Part shown: piece after piece, positions 51,219 to 61,085 of the stretch
Layout of the letters: each line of letters begins with the position of its first letter
Position numbering within the stretch: the stretch's first letter is position 1
Assembly: GCA_905479105.1 (NCBI GenBank)
Contig: CAJQLE010000003.1
Location: 583,231 to 647,230 of the forward strand
Source of the DNA: an uncultured Flavobacteriales bacterium
GTDB taxonomy: Bacteria > Bacteroidota > Bacteroidia > Flavobacteriales_G > Salibacteraceae
DNA: 64,000 nt
Direction of reading: 5' to 3'
Notes under the pieces: model-generated
Seen by the model: the letters and a program-made list of their open reading frames with translations, nothing else
The model's database searches: none
What the model was told of the DNA's origin: nothing
Made by a program: the position numbers and the translations under genes

Positions 51219-52421
51219 TGCTACATCATCCATGTATGGATTCTTTCCTCGGAATTTATCCAAGGCTTCCATCAGCATTGAGTTCATTTTTTTAGTTTCA
51301 AATTGCGATAGGCCCATTAAAACCTCTTGCATTTTACCATCCTGAAATTGCTCTTCATTGTCATTGGAAGTTTCTGTAATTCCATCAGTGTAAAGCAACA
51401 TCGCGGCATTTTTAGCAATCACCTTGCTGGTTTTGTTGATGGTTGGTATTTGCTCAAACATTCCCAACCCAACGCAACCCTGCCCCAGTTCATACACTCT
51501 TTTGTTTTGAATAAGCTGAGCAGCCGGATGCGCAGCATTAATGTATTCCAAGACGCGTGTTTTGGAATCATATTTTGCAATGAAGCATGTGATGTATCTG
51601 TCTCCGAAGGCATTGCTCCATACCACCTCGTTGAGGTTGTTCATCACAACCTCAAGATCACTTTCTACTTTGAGGTTCGCCCTCAAATGGGCTTGAAAGT
51701 TTGCCATCATCAGTGCCGCTGAAATACCTTTTCCAGAAACATCAGCCATGCAAATTACTGTTTCGTTTTTTGAAATTTCCATGACATCGTAAAAGTCGCC
51801 ACCAACTTCTAGATGTGGCTTATAGTAAGCAGAAATTTGCAGTTTATCGCTGTCCGGAAGCTGTTTAGGAAGCAGCATCTCCTGCATCTGATTTGCCATG
51901 CGTAATTCCTGCATCAACTTCTCTTGCTCAAGATGCTCTCTTTCTAGGCGTTTATTCTCTACCGCAACGGCCGTAATATTAGCGAGCGTTTGAATGAAAC
52001 TTAAATGCTTAATGATTGGACTTGGTTTACGAGCCTGCTCATCTAGATCACCCAGAAGCAGATAGGCCAATGGCTTTGATTGATGGTGAATTGGGATAAC
52101 AACATCAAAGCTACTCGTGCTTCCATTTCTCGCAGTGTTGAGTACTGAGATGTCGGTTACTTTTTTCAACTCGTGCTCAATGTTTATCATGAGATCCTTC
52201 TCATTTACATTGTATTGAAGCACAACTTGCCAAACTTGATCTTGGTTCAAGAAAATCACTGCTTTACCAATTCCCAGCTGATTTTGTAGGATATATTCAA
52301 AGAGGATAAAAAGCTGTTCTTCAGGCAGGTTGTCGTTGATCGCATTGGTGATTTCCAGCAACGTGTTAAGCTTAAAATCCTTAACAGACTTGTTATTCTC
52401 TTTTCCTTGAATCTCTTGCAT
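51195..52421 (-). CDS. SpoIIE/RsbU-type PP2C phosphatase with GAF domain
   Basis: 408 residues, cytoplasmic. Residues about 20-165 form a GAF-like sensor. A coiled linker (LEREHLEQEKLMQELRMANQ, about 170) connects to a SpoIIE-type PP2C phosphatase (about 195-405) with VGGDFYDV, CMADVSGKGISAALMM, the TCFIAKYDSKTR strand and LLYTDGITE with metal-binding aspartates. Such enzymes commonly dephosphorylate anti-sigma antagonists in partner-switching. No STAS or kinase partner is nearby. It overlaps the O-antigen ligase gene at the 3' ends. Confidence 0.9.
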   Translation of the reverse strand: MQEIQGKENNKSVKDFKLNTLLEITNAINDNLPEEQLFILFEYILQNQLGIGKAVIFLNQDQVWQVVLQYNVNEKDLMINIEHELKKVTDISVLNTARNGSTSSFDVVIPIHHQSKPLAYLLLGDLDEQARKPSPIIKHLSFIQTLANITAVAVENKRLEREHLEQEKLMQELRMANQMQEMLLPKQLPDSDKLQISAYYKPHLEVGGDFYDVMEISKNETVICMADVSGKGISAALMMANFQAHLRANLKVESDLEVVMNNLNEVVWSNAFGDRYITCFIAKYDSKTRVLEYINAAHPAAQLIQNKRVYELGQGCVGLGMFEQIPTINKTSKVIAKNAAMLLYTDGITETSNDNEEQFQDGKMQEVLMGLSQFETKKMNSMLMEALDKFRGKNPYMDDVALISCRFF

Positions 52422-52461
52422 TTTGGGCGATTGATCCGCTTGATTAAATATAGGAATTAAA

Positions 52462-53373
52462 CTACAGCTTACGAGTAAGGTTTGAAATCGTTGCGATTTC
52501 TCTCATCTTAAGACGTGCATCGATGGCTGGACTACCAAAATAAGTTTGACCACCATTCAAAGATTTTGCAACTCCTGATTGAGCATAAACTACTGCGCCT
52601 TCGCCAACTTCAATATTGGCAGCGCATCCAACCTGGCCCCACATGACTACGTTGTCTTTGATGGTTACGCATCCTGCAATGCCAACTTGAGCAGCAAATA
52701 AGCACATTTTTCCAATCACAGTATCATGACCTATGTGTACTTGATTATCCAATTTACTGCCCTCACCAATTATTGTACTTCCAGTTGAACCTCTGTCAAT
52801 AGTGCATCCAGATCCGATTTCCACTCCGTTTTCAATAACCACATTGCCTACCGAAATGAGCTTGTCGTGTTTATTTTCACGTCTCTTAAAGTAGAATGCA
52901 TCACTCCCAATTACGGTATTGGCATGTATGGTCACATCGTCTCCGATAACACAATGATCGTAGATGACAGCACCTGGATGAATGATTGATCGTTCTCCTA
53001 TTTTTACGTAGTTACCAATGTATGCCCCAGGCATGACCTTCGCTGAACCATGAATTACTGGATCAGGAGATAATTGTTGTTCAATTTCTTTTTTAAAATG
53101 TTGAGTTAAAAAATTGAATGCGTTAAATGGTTCTGGGTGAACAATCAGTGCTTTTCCATGCGGACAGTCAGTCTTTTGATCAATAATTATTACAGAAGCG
53201 ACAGAATTGAGTGTTGGCTTGTAGTATTTAGGATGGTCAACAAATGCGATGTCACCTTCATTTACAAGATGAATTTCATTGATTCCAGTTGAGGAAATTC
53301 CAGCCTCACCTATAGCCTCACCTGAAACGAGTTGAGCGATCTCAGTTAGGGTATAATCCCTATGAAGTTTCAT
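52462..53373 (-). CDS. lpxD: UDP-3-O-acylglucosamine N-acyltransferase LpxD (short form)
   Basis: 303 residues. The N-terminal uridine-binding part (about 1-100) includes GDIAFVDHPKYYK. It is followed by left-handed beta-helix hexapeptide repeats: VMPGAYIGNYVKIGERSIIHPG and VVIENGVEIGSGCTIDRG. The catalytic-type histidine is in DNQVHIGHDTVIG. It is about 40 residues shorter than E. coli LpxD. Bacteroidota often have two LpxD-like genes, and this one sits beside efp. It adds an acyl chain in lipid A synthesis. It starts one base after efp. Confidence 0.88.
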   Translation of the reverse strand: MKLHRDYTLTEIAQLVSGEAIGEAGISSTGINEIHLVNEGDIAFVDHPKYYKPTLNSVASVIIIDQKTDCPHGKALIVHPEPFNAFNFLTQHFKKEIEQQLSPDPVIHGSAKVMPGAYIGNYVKIGERSIIHPGAVIYDHCVIGDDVTIHANTVIGSDAFYFKRRENKHDKLISVGNVVIENGVEIGSGCTIDRGSTGSTIIGEGSKLDNQVHIGHDTVIGKMCLFAAQVGIAGCVTIKDNVVMWGQVGCAANIEVGEGAVVYAQSGVAKSLNGGQTYFGSPAIDARLKMREIATISNLTRKL

Positions 53374-53374
53374 G

Positions 53375-53938
53375 TTACTTTACCCTTTCAGAGTATGATC
53401 CATCACGTGTGTCAACACGAATCATTTCGCCTTCATTTATGAACAATGGAACGCGAATTTCGGCTCCTGTTTCTAACGTAGCTGGCTTCATTGTGTTTGT
53501 GGCTGTATCACCTTTTATACCTGGTTCAGTGTAGGTCACCTCAAGCTCTACACGAGGAGGAAGATCACAGAATAAAGCTCTTTCTTCATCAGCATGGAAA
53601 ACGATTTCACAGTTTTGACCATCCTTCAAGAACATGTGTCCTTCAATCAATGATTCCTGCAAAAAGATTTGCTCGAATGTTTCATTATGCATGAAGTGAT
53701 AACCTTGATCATCCTTGTAAAGGAATTGATATTGTCTTCTTTCTATACGCACCTCTTCAACCTTGGTACCTGAAGGGAAGGTGTGATCCAATACTTTACC
53801 GGTATTGATGCTTTTAATTTTTGTTCTTACAAAAGCTGAACCTTTTCCTGGTTTAACGTGAAGAAACTCAATGATTGTGAAAAGATCGTGGTTAAACGCG
53901 ATCGTCATACCATTCTTGAAATCTGAAGTTGATGCCAT
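53375..53938 (-). CDS. efp: Elongation factor P
   Basis: A 187-residue translation factor that relieves ribosome stalling at proline runs. Three beta domains are present. Loop residues [16 protein letters not shown] carry the lysine (PGKG) that is modified in other bacteria, near residue 32. DYQ/YLY-like [14 protein letters not shown] and the C-terminal [22 protein letters not shown] (in part) and [19 protein letters not shown] are family signatures. A TACATTTG promoter box lies 23 bases upstream. lpxD follows immediately. Confidence 0.96.
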   Translation of the reverse strand: MASTSDFKNGMTIAFNHDLFTIIEFLHVKPGKGSAFVRTKIKSINTGKVLDHTFPSGTKVEEVRIERRQYQFLYKDDQGYHFMHNETFEQIFLQESLIEGHMFLKDGQNCEIVFHADEERALFCDLPPRVELEVTYTEPGIKGDTATNTMKPATLETGAEIRVPLFINEGEMIRVDTRDGSYSERVK

Positions 53939-53960
53939 ATTCTCAAATAAATTTTCACAG

Positions 53961-53968
53961 CAAATGTA
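53961..53968 (-). promoter_or_regulatory. -7 promoter box of efp
   Basis: TACATTTG on the minus strand matches TAnnTTTG, 23 bases before the efp ATG. Confidence 0.6.
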
Positions 53969-54070
53969 GTGCTCTATGGTGTTCTTCTTGAATAGTTTTC
54001 TGCTTATTGATATCGTATTGATAAGATTAATGTGGTGATAGATTGCTCTGAGTAGTTTTTATTTGTGCTA

Positions 54071-54913
54071 ATGAATCCATTTGCGATTAGACTTCTACTT
54101 CTGTTGGTTGCGTTCAATACTCATTCCTTATTGCTTTATGCTGGAGGAATTAATGAAACTACAGGTGCTCGATCAGCCGCGTTGGGCGGGGCATCAGTCA
54201 TGTTTGTAGATCAGTGGAGTGCAAGCAATAATCCAGGAGCAATTGGTTTGATTAACCAATTTTCAGTGGCTGTTGCATATGAGAGTCGCTATTTTCTTCC
54301 TGAAGCATCATTAAAGGCATTGGCTTTTTCAGCACCATTGGGTGGAGGTTCTGTTGGAATTGTAGGACATTCTTTTGGTTATTCCTCTTTCAATGAGAAT
54401 CGTCTTGGAGTGACTTATGCTCGAAAACTGGCTGATTACATAAGCTTAGGAGTTCAGCTAAATTATATTCAAGTAAATATTGGTGATGTGTATGGCCAAA
54501 GATCTGCTGTTACAGGAGAAATAGGAGTGCTGGTTACACCTAATGACAAAATTGAGATCGGAGTGCACTTGATGAATCCAACGCGAAGCAAATTGGCGGA
54601 CTTTGACGATGAAAGATTACCAACCGAACTTGAAATAGGGGCGAGCTACTCTTTTTCCGAGAAAGTGAAGATGCTGGGGCAGCTGGATAAAGACTTGGAA
54701 TTACCTATAAATGCTCGTTTTGGATTTGAATATGAGCCGATCAATGATTTCTTTTTGCGCACAGGATTTTCAACACTGAATAAATCTTATGCTTTTGGAA
54801 TAGGATATAAATGGAAAGGAGTCGTGCTCGATGTTAGTAATCAATGGAACCAACAACTGGGTTTTGGTGCAGCCATAGCCATAGCATACACATTTGGAAA
54901 TCGAAAGCAATGA
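54071..54913 (+). CDS. PorV/FadL-like outer-membrane barrel protein
   Basis: About 280 residues from the ATG at 54071 (a GTG six bases upstream is possible). A signal peptide ends near LLLYA. The mature start GGINETTGARSAALGGASVMFVD and SASNNPGAIGL match the conserved N-terminal motif of PorV/PorQ and FadL-type barrels (seen in part). Repeated strands such as LGVTYARKLADYISLGVQLNYI follow, and a terminal strand AAIAIAYTFG. PorV shuttles T9SS cargo, but this protein is shorter than PorV itself, so the exact role is open. The ATGA overlap couples it to the next gene. Confidence 0.75.
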   Translation: MNPFAIRLLLLLVAFNTHSLLLYAGGINETTGARSAALGGASVMFVDQWSASNNPGAIGLINQFSVAVAYESRYFLPEASLKALAFSAPLGGGSVGIVGHSFGYSSFNENRLGVTYARKLADYISLGVQLNYIQVNIGDVYGQRSAVTGEIGVLVTPNDKIEIGVHLMNPTRSKLADFDDERLPTELEIGASYSFSEKVKMLGQLDKDLELPINARFGFEYEPINDFFLRTGFSTLNKSYAFGIGYKWKGVVLDVSNQWNQQLGFGAAIAIAYTFGNRKQ

Positions 54914-57006
54914 GGTCGTTCGGTTACTTCCTGATATTTTTCCTTTTCCCTAGCCTTCTTGTGGCTCAGCGGATTGATGAAGACAAACAATCGGCCATTG
55001 ATCAAATGGTAGAGCTTATATCTGAAAACCTCGAATCCGAAAATCTAGACTTCACTACTTTATTTGAAGATCTCAATTATCTCTACGATCATCCATTAAA
55101 TATCAATCGTGCAGAAAGAGATGACATGCGAGGACTAATGATATTGAGTGAGTTTCAGATTGAAGCCCTAATTCAACACAGAGAATATGCCGGTAGATTT
55201 ATTTCAACATACGAGTTACAGGGAGTTCAGGGGTTTGACTTAAATACGATCAGAGCATTGCTGCCTTTTGTGAAAGTTGGAGGATTGGGAGATGATAGAA
55301 CGTTCACTTGGCAAGCGATAAAGAAAGAGGGTACACATGAAGCATTTGTTCGTTATCAAAGAGTAATTGAAGAAATGGAAGGGTATTCTGCCATTGAGGA
55401 TTCTGTGTTAGCGGAAAATCCGAACAGGAGATATTCAGGTAGTCCGGAGAGAGTTTTAGCGCGATATAGGTTTCGCTATTTAAATAACTTAAGTGTGGGC
55501 GTTACCATGGAAAAAGATGCGGGAGAGCAATTTTTTGGACCTACTCAACAACGTGGATTTGATTTTTATTCGGGGCATTTATATGTTGGAAATAGAGGAA
55601 TAATCAAGCAGGCAATCATTGGCGATTATCAGGCACAATTTGGTCAAGGACTTGTGTTTTGGTCAGGCTTAGCATTTGGTAAATCAGCTGATATAGCAAG
55701 TGTCAAGCGAAATGCACGAGAGATTACTCCTTATACCTCAGCAGATGAGAATAACTTCATGCGCGGTGCTGCTACAACCATAGAAGTCGGTCAGGTTGAT
55801 GTCACTACATTTTTCAGCTGTAAAAATGTAGACGCTAATATTACTTCCGTTGATACCTTAAACGATCAAGACCAGTTGGTTTCTGAGTTTTCTTCTTTTC
55901 AATTAAATGGAATCCATGGCACTCCAAACCAACTTGCTGATAAGAATGCGGTTTCTGAATTGAATACGGGAGGTCATGTGAGGTATAATACCGATATGTT
56001 TCAAATTGGTATCACTGGGGTTTACACCAAGTATGGAGGAACGTTTGCACCAAGTCGTCAATTGTATCGAAGTTTTGAGCCAGTGAGCAGTGAGTTTTTT
56101 ATTGCTGGATTTGATTATCAATTCATTTACAAGAATATATTGGCCTATGGCGAAAGTTCATTGCGTTTAGATGGAGGAACTGCGAGTCTAAATGGAGCAA
56201 TTATAAGCTTAGACCAAAGCCTTGATTTGTCCATACTTCATAGGAACTATAGTGAGTCCTATAATTCACCGCGTAGCAATGCAGTGAGTGAAAGTAGCAG
56301 GAACACGAACGAAAGTGGCTTGTATATGGGGTTTGCAGCAAAACTCAGTAAAGCCTGGAAGTTCACAGGATATTATGATATGTTTTCCTTCAGCTGGTTG
56401 CGCTTCAGAACTGATGCCCCATCCAATGGAAATGAATTATTAACTCAACTTGAGTATCGACCTTCAAAAAGATTTAAAGCCTATGCGAGATATCGCTTTG
56501 AAAATAAGCAAGAGAATTTCTCAGATGATGAGTCTGCAACTTCTGCCATTGGCATTCTTTCTAGGCAGTGGTATAGGGTGAACTGGCAATTTGAGGTGAG
56601 TAAGACACTTTCTCTGAGAAGCAGGGTGGAATTGGTGAATGTTCAAGAAGCGAATGGAGAAAAGGAGAAGGGTTGGATGGTTTATCAAGACTTCGTTTGG
56701 AAACCATCATGGCCAGCCAAGTATGAGTTGAAGCTGCGTTATGCTATGTTTGATACCGAAAGCTATACCAGCAGAATATATGCTTATGAGAATGATGTTC
56801 TTTACTCTTTTTCGGTGCCTGCTTATTACTACCGCGGCAGTCGGGCATATATAATATTGAAATATGACATTTCCCGTTGGAGTGATTTAACAGTTCGTCT
56901 CGCTCAAACCTACTTTGCCAATCGCGATGAAAATGGCAGTGGACTCAATACTATTGATCGACCAACACGCACCGAATTGAAGGTGCAATGGCACATGAAG
57001 TTTTAG
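54910..57006 (+). CDS. Exported helix-hairpin-helix protein with C-terminal barrel-like region
   Basis: About 698 residues from the ATG at 54910, which overlaps the previous stop and is followed by a signal peptide ending LLVAQ. An in-frame ATG at 54844 would lack a signal. Residues about 60-130 contain helix-hairpin-helix motifs (HPLNINRAERDDMRGL, ISTYELQGVQGFDLNTIRAL) like ComEA. The remaining 550 residues alternate strands and loops typical of an outer-membrane barrel, ending in RTELKVQWHMKF. HHH domains bind DNA, so a DNA uptake or surface-DNA role is possible. That is inference. Paired with a PorV-like barrel gene. Confidence 0.78.
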   Translation: MRSFGYFLIFFLFPSLLVAQRIDEDKQSAIDQMVELISENLESENLDFTTLFEDLNYLYDHPLNINRAERDDMRGLMILSEFQIEALIQHREYAGRFISTYELQGVQGFDLNTIRALLPFVKVGGLGDDRTFTWQAIKKEGTHEAFVRYQRVIEEMEGYSAIEDSVLAENPNRRYSGSPERVLARYRFRYLNNLSVGVTMEKDAGEQFFGPTQQRGFDFYSGHLYVGNRGIIKQAIIGDYQAQFGQGLVFWSGLAFGKSADIASVKRNAREITPYTSADENNFMRGAATTIEVGQVDVTTFFSCKNVDANITSVDTLNDQDQLVSEFSSFQLNGIHGTPNQLADKNAVSELNTGGHVRYNTDMFQIGITGVYTKYGGTFAPSRQLYRSFEPVSSEFFIAGFDYQFIYKNILAYGESSLRLDGGTASLNGAIISLDQSLDLSILHRNYSESYNSPRSNAVSESSRNTNESGLYMGFAAKLSKAWKFTGYYDMFSFSWLRFRTDAPSNGNELLTQLEYRPSKRFKAYARYRFENKQENFSDDESATSAIGILSRQWYRVNWQFEVSKTLSLRSRVELVNVQEANGEKEKGWMVYQDFVWKPSWPAKYELKLRYAMFDTESYTSRIYAYENDVLYSFSVPAYYYRGSRAYIILKYDISRWSDLTVRLAQTYFANRDENGSGLNTIDRPTRTELKVQWHMKF

Positions 57007-57054
57007 ATTTCAATGCTCGTTTAAGTTATTAATGAGTAGATATGCTTATTGTAT

Positions 57055-57062
57055 TATATTTG
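57055..57062 (+). promoter_or_regulatory. -7 promoter box of the 77-residue gene
   Basis: TATATTTG matches TAnnTTTG, 68 bases before the ATG at 57131, giving a leader longer than most here. Confidence 0.45.
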
Positions 57063-57130
57063 AGCACTTTACAATAATTTAAGTCGCTCGTCTTTGGTTA
57101 GTTATCACACCAAAACCAGCGCTTTCTCAT

Positions 57131-57364
57131 ATGGAAAACAATAATAAGCAGCTCTTGAAACGCCTTGTATTCGTTTATTCAATGCTATTGATGCTGTTTG
57201 TTGCCGAGTTTTGGATTGATACAAGAAATATAGATTCAATGGACTCAAAATTTGTAATGAATAACAACCTAACGCCTCATTTTGGATTGTTTGTTAGAGA
57301 ATACAACTTGTGGAAATTTAGTGATGGTAGAATGTCCTTCTCTGCCAATGCTTTTGGCCGATAG
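57131..57364 (+). CDS. Small membrane protein of unknown function
   Basis: 77 residues with a basic start (MENNNKQLLKRL), one transmembrane segment (about residues 12-28, FVYSMLLMLFVAEFW) and a polar extracytoplasmic tail with NNNLTPHFGLF and SFSANAFGR. Its stop abuts the aroA stop on the other strand with no spacer. No family recognised. An own promoter box supports it as a gene. Confidence 0.55.
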   Translation: MENNNKQLLKRLVFVYSMLLMLFVAEFWIDTRNIDSMDSKFVMNNNLTPHFGLFVREYNLWKFSDGRMSFSANAFGR

Positions 57365-58588
57365 TTATCTAATTGGCCGAACATCAATAAACTTCTCAAC
57401 CTGTTTCCAAAATCCTGGATAGGATTTAGCTACTACCATTGGATTTTCAATCCTTATTTCATCGAATAATAAACTCATAGGGGCTATAGACATTACCATT
57501 CTATGGTCGTCATATGATTCGAAAAATGACTTGGGAGATGCAAGTGGTTGTGGCGTGAGACTCATCGAGTAACCTTCTGTTTTAGCTTGCACGCCCATTC
57601 GTTGGAGTTCGTTTTCAATGGCTGCAATTCTATCCGTCTCCTTCAGTCGCAAGTTGTCAAGACCATGCAACGTGAAAGCCTTTTGCAATCCAGCAGCTGC
57701 AAATATTGCAGGCTGCACAAGATCTGGATGGTTTCTGAAATTCCAAGAATCCTCTTCGAGGGATATTTTTAGTTTAGACAATCTTAATCCTCCTTCTTCG
57801 AAGGTTGATTTGATTCCAAGTTTGTTAAATAATTCAATGGCTGCAATATCGCCTTGAATAGATTCTGGTTGAAGATCTTTCAACAACAAGTTCGTGCGAT
57901 TAGCAAGAGCGGCAAAACTCATCCAGAAAGCAGCCGCAGACCAATCACGCTCAATTACAAAATTGCCCGATCTGTATCTTCCTGGTTTAACGATGATCTG
58001 GTTATTATTAAACTCAACCTGCGCACCGCATCGTTGCATCAACGTTTGAGTCATGATGATGTAAGGACGAGATAAAGGATCGCCTTCAATATTAATAACG
58101 AGCGGTTGCGGCAGAGTAGGGCCAATGAGCATAAGTGCTGTAATAAACTGGCTACTGACATTTCCATTCATCGTTATTTCCCCACCCATTAATCGTCTGC
58201 CATGGATATGAAGGGGAGGAAAGCCTTCATTTTCCAAATAGGTAATGTTCGCACCTAAAGATCTCAATGCATCCACCAAAATGTGAATGGGTCGATTCTT
58301 CATTCGATCGGATCCTGTCAATACCTTTTCTCCGGGTTGAGACGCATATAAAGCAGTTAAAAACCGCATTGCCGTTCCAGCGGGGCCTACATCTGTGATG
58401 ATGTCGTTATGCTCTAAGGCCTTTTGCAGAACCCGGGTATCATCAGCATTGCTGATGCTTTTTATTTCGAAGGATTGATTGGCTAAGGCTTGGATGATCA
58501 GGACCCGATTGCTGATACTCTTTGATCCTGGCAGATCAATCGAGTTTTTTAGCGAATGTGTTTTTGCCCTGAGTATGTATTTCATCAC
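57365..58588 (-). CDS. aroA: 3-phosphoshikimate 1-carboxyvinyltransferase (EPSP synthase)
   Basis: A 407-residue shikimate-pathway enzyme that joins PEP and shikimate 3-phosphate. Motifs are LPGSKSISNRVLI near the start (phosphate contacts), GPAGTAMRFLTAL, the LRLKETDRIAAIENEL catalytic segment and the C-terminal ESYDDHRMVMSIA. It starts inside the end of aroB with a four-base overlap, so the two are translationally coupled. Length slightly below the usual 420-430. Convergent with the small membrane gene. Confidence 0.95.
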   Translation of the reverse strand: MMKYILRAKTHSLKNSIDLPGSKSISNRVLIIQALANQSFEIKSISNADDTRVLQKALEHNDIITDVGPAGTAMRFLTALYASQPGEKVLTGSDRMKNRPIHILVDALRSLGANITYLENEGFPPLHIHGRRLMGGEITMNGNVSSQFITALMLIGPTLPQPLVINIEGDPLSRPYIIMTQTLMQRCGAQVEFNNNQIIVKPGRYRSGNFVIERDWSAAAFWMSFAALANRTNLLLKDLQPESIQGDIAAIELFNKLGIKSTFEEGGLRLSKLKISLEEDSWNFRNHPDLVQPAIFAAAGLQKAFTLHGLDNLRLKETDRIAAIENELQRMGVQAKTEGYSMSLTPQPLASPKSFFESYDDHRMVMSIAPMSLLFDEIRIENPMVVAKSYPGFWKQVEKFIDVRPIR

Positions 58589-59613
58589 TTCATCTTTGAC
58601 AGTGCAAAAGCAATTGACTGCTTCACAATTTCTATCGGAACGGTCTCACCTATCTTAGAAACACCAATATTAGATATCAAGCTGAAGCGAACCTCACCGT
58701 ATTCGTTTTTTTTGTCGCTCTTCATCAAATTAAGCAGCTTATCTGCGTCCAAATCATTGGCTAAATCAGGGATAATGCACGCTTTGACTAAACGAATTAT
58801 TTCATTCAACTCTTCTTGGGGTAATCCACATTGTTTTTCTGAAATGAATGATTCAGCAATGATGCCAAAGGCAACTGCCTCACCATGCGAAATTCCTAAT
58901 GATGCTTCAAGAGCATGTCCTATTGTGTGACCAAAATTTAGTGCCTGTCTAATTCCAAAATCATCTTGGTCTTGCTCTATGATTTGTTGTTTGATGCTTG
59001 CACTATGCTCTATTACTGATTTGTCTTTTGCCGCGGCTGTTGCTTCTAAGGTTTCAATTTTTTTCCAAAATGTTGCGTCTGCTATAAGCGCATGTTTTAT
59101 AGTTTCAATGAATCCACCTCTAATTTCTTTATCTGGAAGTGTGTTTAAGAATTGATCATCAATCAGAATGGCTCTGGGTAATCGGATAGATCCAATTTGA
59201 TTTTTGAGGCCGTGGAAATTCACACCGTTTTTTCCTCCAATTGCAGCATCTGTCATTGCGAGATGCGTAGTCGGCACATGAATGGATTGAATTCCGCGCT
59301 TATATGTTGAGGCAATAAAACCTCCTAAGTCTGAAATGACTCCACCACCTAAAGAAACGAATAATGTTTTTCGATCGAGTTGCTCTTCGAGCATCACTCC
59401 CCAAATTTCTTCAGCACATTCGATGGATTTTGAACTTTCACCTGGTTCAATGCTCAGATGAGTGAACTCCTCATCTTCTAGGTAAGTAGATAAAAAATAG
59501 GGAAGGCAAAGAAGTTCGGTGTTATGGTCTGTGAGGATTACAATAGAAGATGGAGCTAGCTCTTCCATGAGTTTATTCCAATCCTGTCTATTGTATAACA
59601 AAAGGCTAGTCAC
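58585..59613 (-). CDS. aroB: 3-dehydroquinate synthase
   Basis: 342 residues starting at a GTG. The NAD- and zinc-dependent enzyme forms dehydroquinate from DAHP. Visible are VSLGGGVISDLGGFIASTYKRG (NAD loop, in part), VPTTHLAMTDAAIGGKNGVNF, the zinc/metal motif GHTIGHALE with ALNFGH before it, and SHGEAVAFG. It overlaps aroA by four bases and the upstream small gene by eight, so it lies in the obg-small gene-aroB-aroA run. Confidence 0.95.
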   Translation of the reverse strand: MTSLLLYNRQDWNKLMEELAPSSIVILTDHNTELLCLPYFLSTYLEDEEFTHLSIEPGESSKSIECAEEIWGVMLEEQLDRKTLFVSLGGGVISDLGGFIASTYKRGIQSIHVPTTHLAMTDAAIGGKNGVNFHGLKNQIGSIRLPRAILIDDQFLNTLPDKEIRGGFIETIKHALIADATFWKKIETLEATAAAKDKSVIEHSASIKQQIIEQDQDDFGIRQALNFGHTIGHALEASLGISHGEAVAFGIIAESFISEKQCGLPQEELNEIIRLVKACIIPDLANDLDADKLLNLMKSDKKNEYGEVRFSLISNIGVSKIGETVPIEIVKQSIAFALSKMK

Positions 59614-60001
59614 AATCGCAATAAGTTGTGGTTTTCTTATCCTCGATTTTAATTAATCGTTGCTCTTCGGCTTCGTTTCTTTCCACGATTGCTCTGTATG
59701 CGACCTCATCTGTTTCCAATGTAATGGCATATTGGTATGGCTTTCCACCGGGGTTTAAGCTTTCCACTTCAGCGTCTGTCCAAATGCTCAATAAAAGGGA
59801 ATCAGAAAGCTCAAGACATTCCTGATAGCAGATCATTTCCTCACTTTCCAATAAAACAGAATCATTTCGTATTTCTTCAAGAATCCGCTGAGAAGGGGTC
59901 CAAATATCCAAGTCTCTAGAATCGTCATTTCCGAACATGACATAAACCATGATCAATCCAAGGGCAAATCCAGTAAAGTAAATACGAAGCCTTCTAAGCA
60001 T
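59606..60001 (-). CDS. Membrane-anchored hypothetical protein
   Basis: 131 residues. One N-terminal transmembrane helix (residues about 7-23, [17 protein letters not shown]) is followed by a soluble domain with two cysteine pairs: [12 protein letters not shown] and the terminal TTYCDCD. The segment [14 protein letters not shown] resembles proteins placed in the DUF4258 group in Bacteroidota, a tentative match. The start overlaps the obg stop by eight bases and the end overlaps aroB. Function unknown. Confidence 0.7.
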   Translation of the reverse strand: MLRRLRIYFTGFALGLIMVYVMFGNDDSRDLDIWTPSQRILEEIRNDSVLLESEEMICYQECLELSDSLLLSIWTDAEVESLNPGGKPYQYAITLETDEVAYRAIVERNEAEEQRLIKIEDKKTTTYCDCD

Positions 60002-61022
60002 CTTGTTCTAATTCGGTTTGTAAGCTGTTCCAAATAAGGTCTTTCAGCGCGGGTAAGTTTAATTGACTCACTGAAGAGAAGAATATGTGTGGTAAGTTTT
60101 TTGGGAAGGTTTTTGCAATTTCATCCATCAATTCTTGGTCAAGCATATCAGCTTTTGAAATTGCTACTATTCGCTCTTTATGAGAAAGTTCCTCGCTGTA
60201 CTGCTTGAGTTCATTTTCCAAGATTTGAAATTCTTTGAAATGATCATCACTATCTGCAGGTATGAGAAACAATAAAACAGAGTTTCGCTCAATGTGCTTC
60301 AAAAATTGATATCCTAGTCCTTTTCCTTCGCTCGCGCCCTCTATGATTCCAGGAATATCTGCCATAACAAATGACTTTTCATCATGGTAAGAAACGATGC
60401 CCAAATTTGGTGTGAGTGTTGTAAAAGCATAGTTCGCAATTTCAGGCTTAGCAGCAGAAACGGTGCTCAAAAGTGTCGACTTTCCCGCGTTTGGAAAACC
60501 AACCAATCCTACATCAGCTAAAATCTTTAGTTCAAGGATAAACCAAGCTTCTTCGCCATTTGTACCCGGTTGAGAATGACGTGGTGTTTGTTGAATTGAA
60601 TTTTTAAAATGCCAATTTCCAAGTCCTCCTCTTCCTCCTTCTGCTAGTATTTTTCGTTCTCCAGGTTCTGTGATTTCACAAACGAATTCACCTGTATCAG
60701 CATTTTTAATTACCGTACCTAATGGCACTTTAACAACCACATCTTTCCCACTTGCTCCTGATGCGCATTGTTTTCCTCCTGGTTTGCCGTGTGTGGCACG
60801 TATGTGCTTTTTGTACTTCAAATGGAGAAGAGTCCAAAGCTGAGATTCAGCTTCAATAATGATATGCCCTCCGCGTCCTCCATCACCACCATCAGGCCCA
60901 CCTTTTGCTACGAATTTTTCTCTTCGAAAATGCGTAGCTCCAGCACCCCCATCGCCACTGGTGCAATTGATTCTTACGTAGTCAACGAAATTACTTGAGT
61001 GTATTTTTCGGTTTTTGGCCAT
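59994..61022 (-). CDS. obg: GTPase Obg
   Basis: A 342-residue ribosome-associated GTPase. The N-terminal Obg fold is glycine-rich ([41 protein letters not shown]). The G domain follows from about residue 160: G1 [10 protein letters not shown]2/G3 FTTLTPNLG and [11 protein letters not shown]4 SKAD. The C-terminal OCT extension of Bacillus Obg is absent, as in many Gram-negative relatives. It ends overlapping a small membrane gene. adk lies upstream across a 63-base gap. Confidence 0.95.
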   Translation of the reverse strand: MAKNRKIHSSNFVDYVRINCTSGDGGAGATHFRREKFVAKGGPDGGDGGRGGHIIIEAESQLWTLLHLKYKKHIRATHGKPGGKQCASGASGKDVVVKVPLGTVIKNADTGEFVCEITEPGERKILAEGGRGGLGNWHFKNSIQQTPRHSQPGTNGEEAWFILELKILADVGLVGFPNAGKSTLLSTVSAAKPEIANYAFTTLTPNLGIVSYHDEKSFVMADIPGIIEGASEGKGLGYQFLKHIERNSVLLFLIPADSDDHFKEFQILENELKQYSEELSHKERIVAISKADMLDQELMDEIAKTFPKNLPHIFFSSVSQLNLPALKDLIWNSLQTELEQDA

Positions 61023-61085
61023 AATGATTGCCGCATTGTATGCGGTTGTATAGAGTGTAGAAGGAATGTTTTTCCTTGCTAGTGC

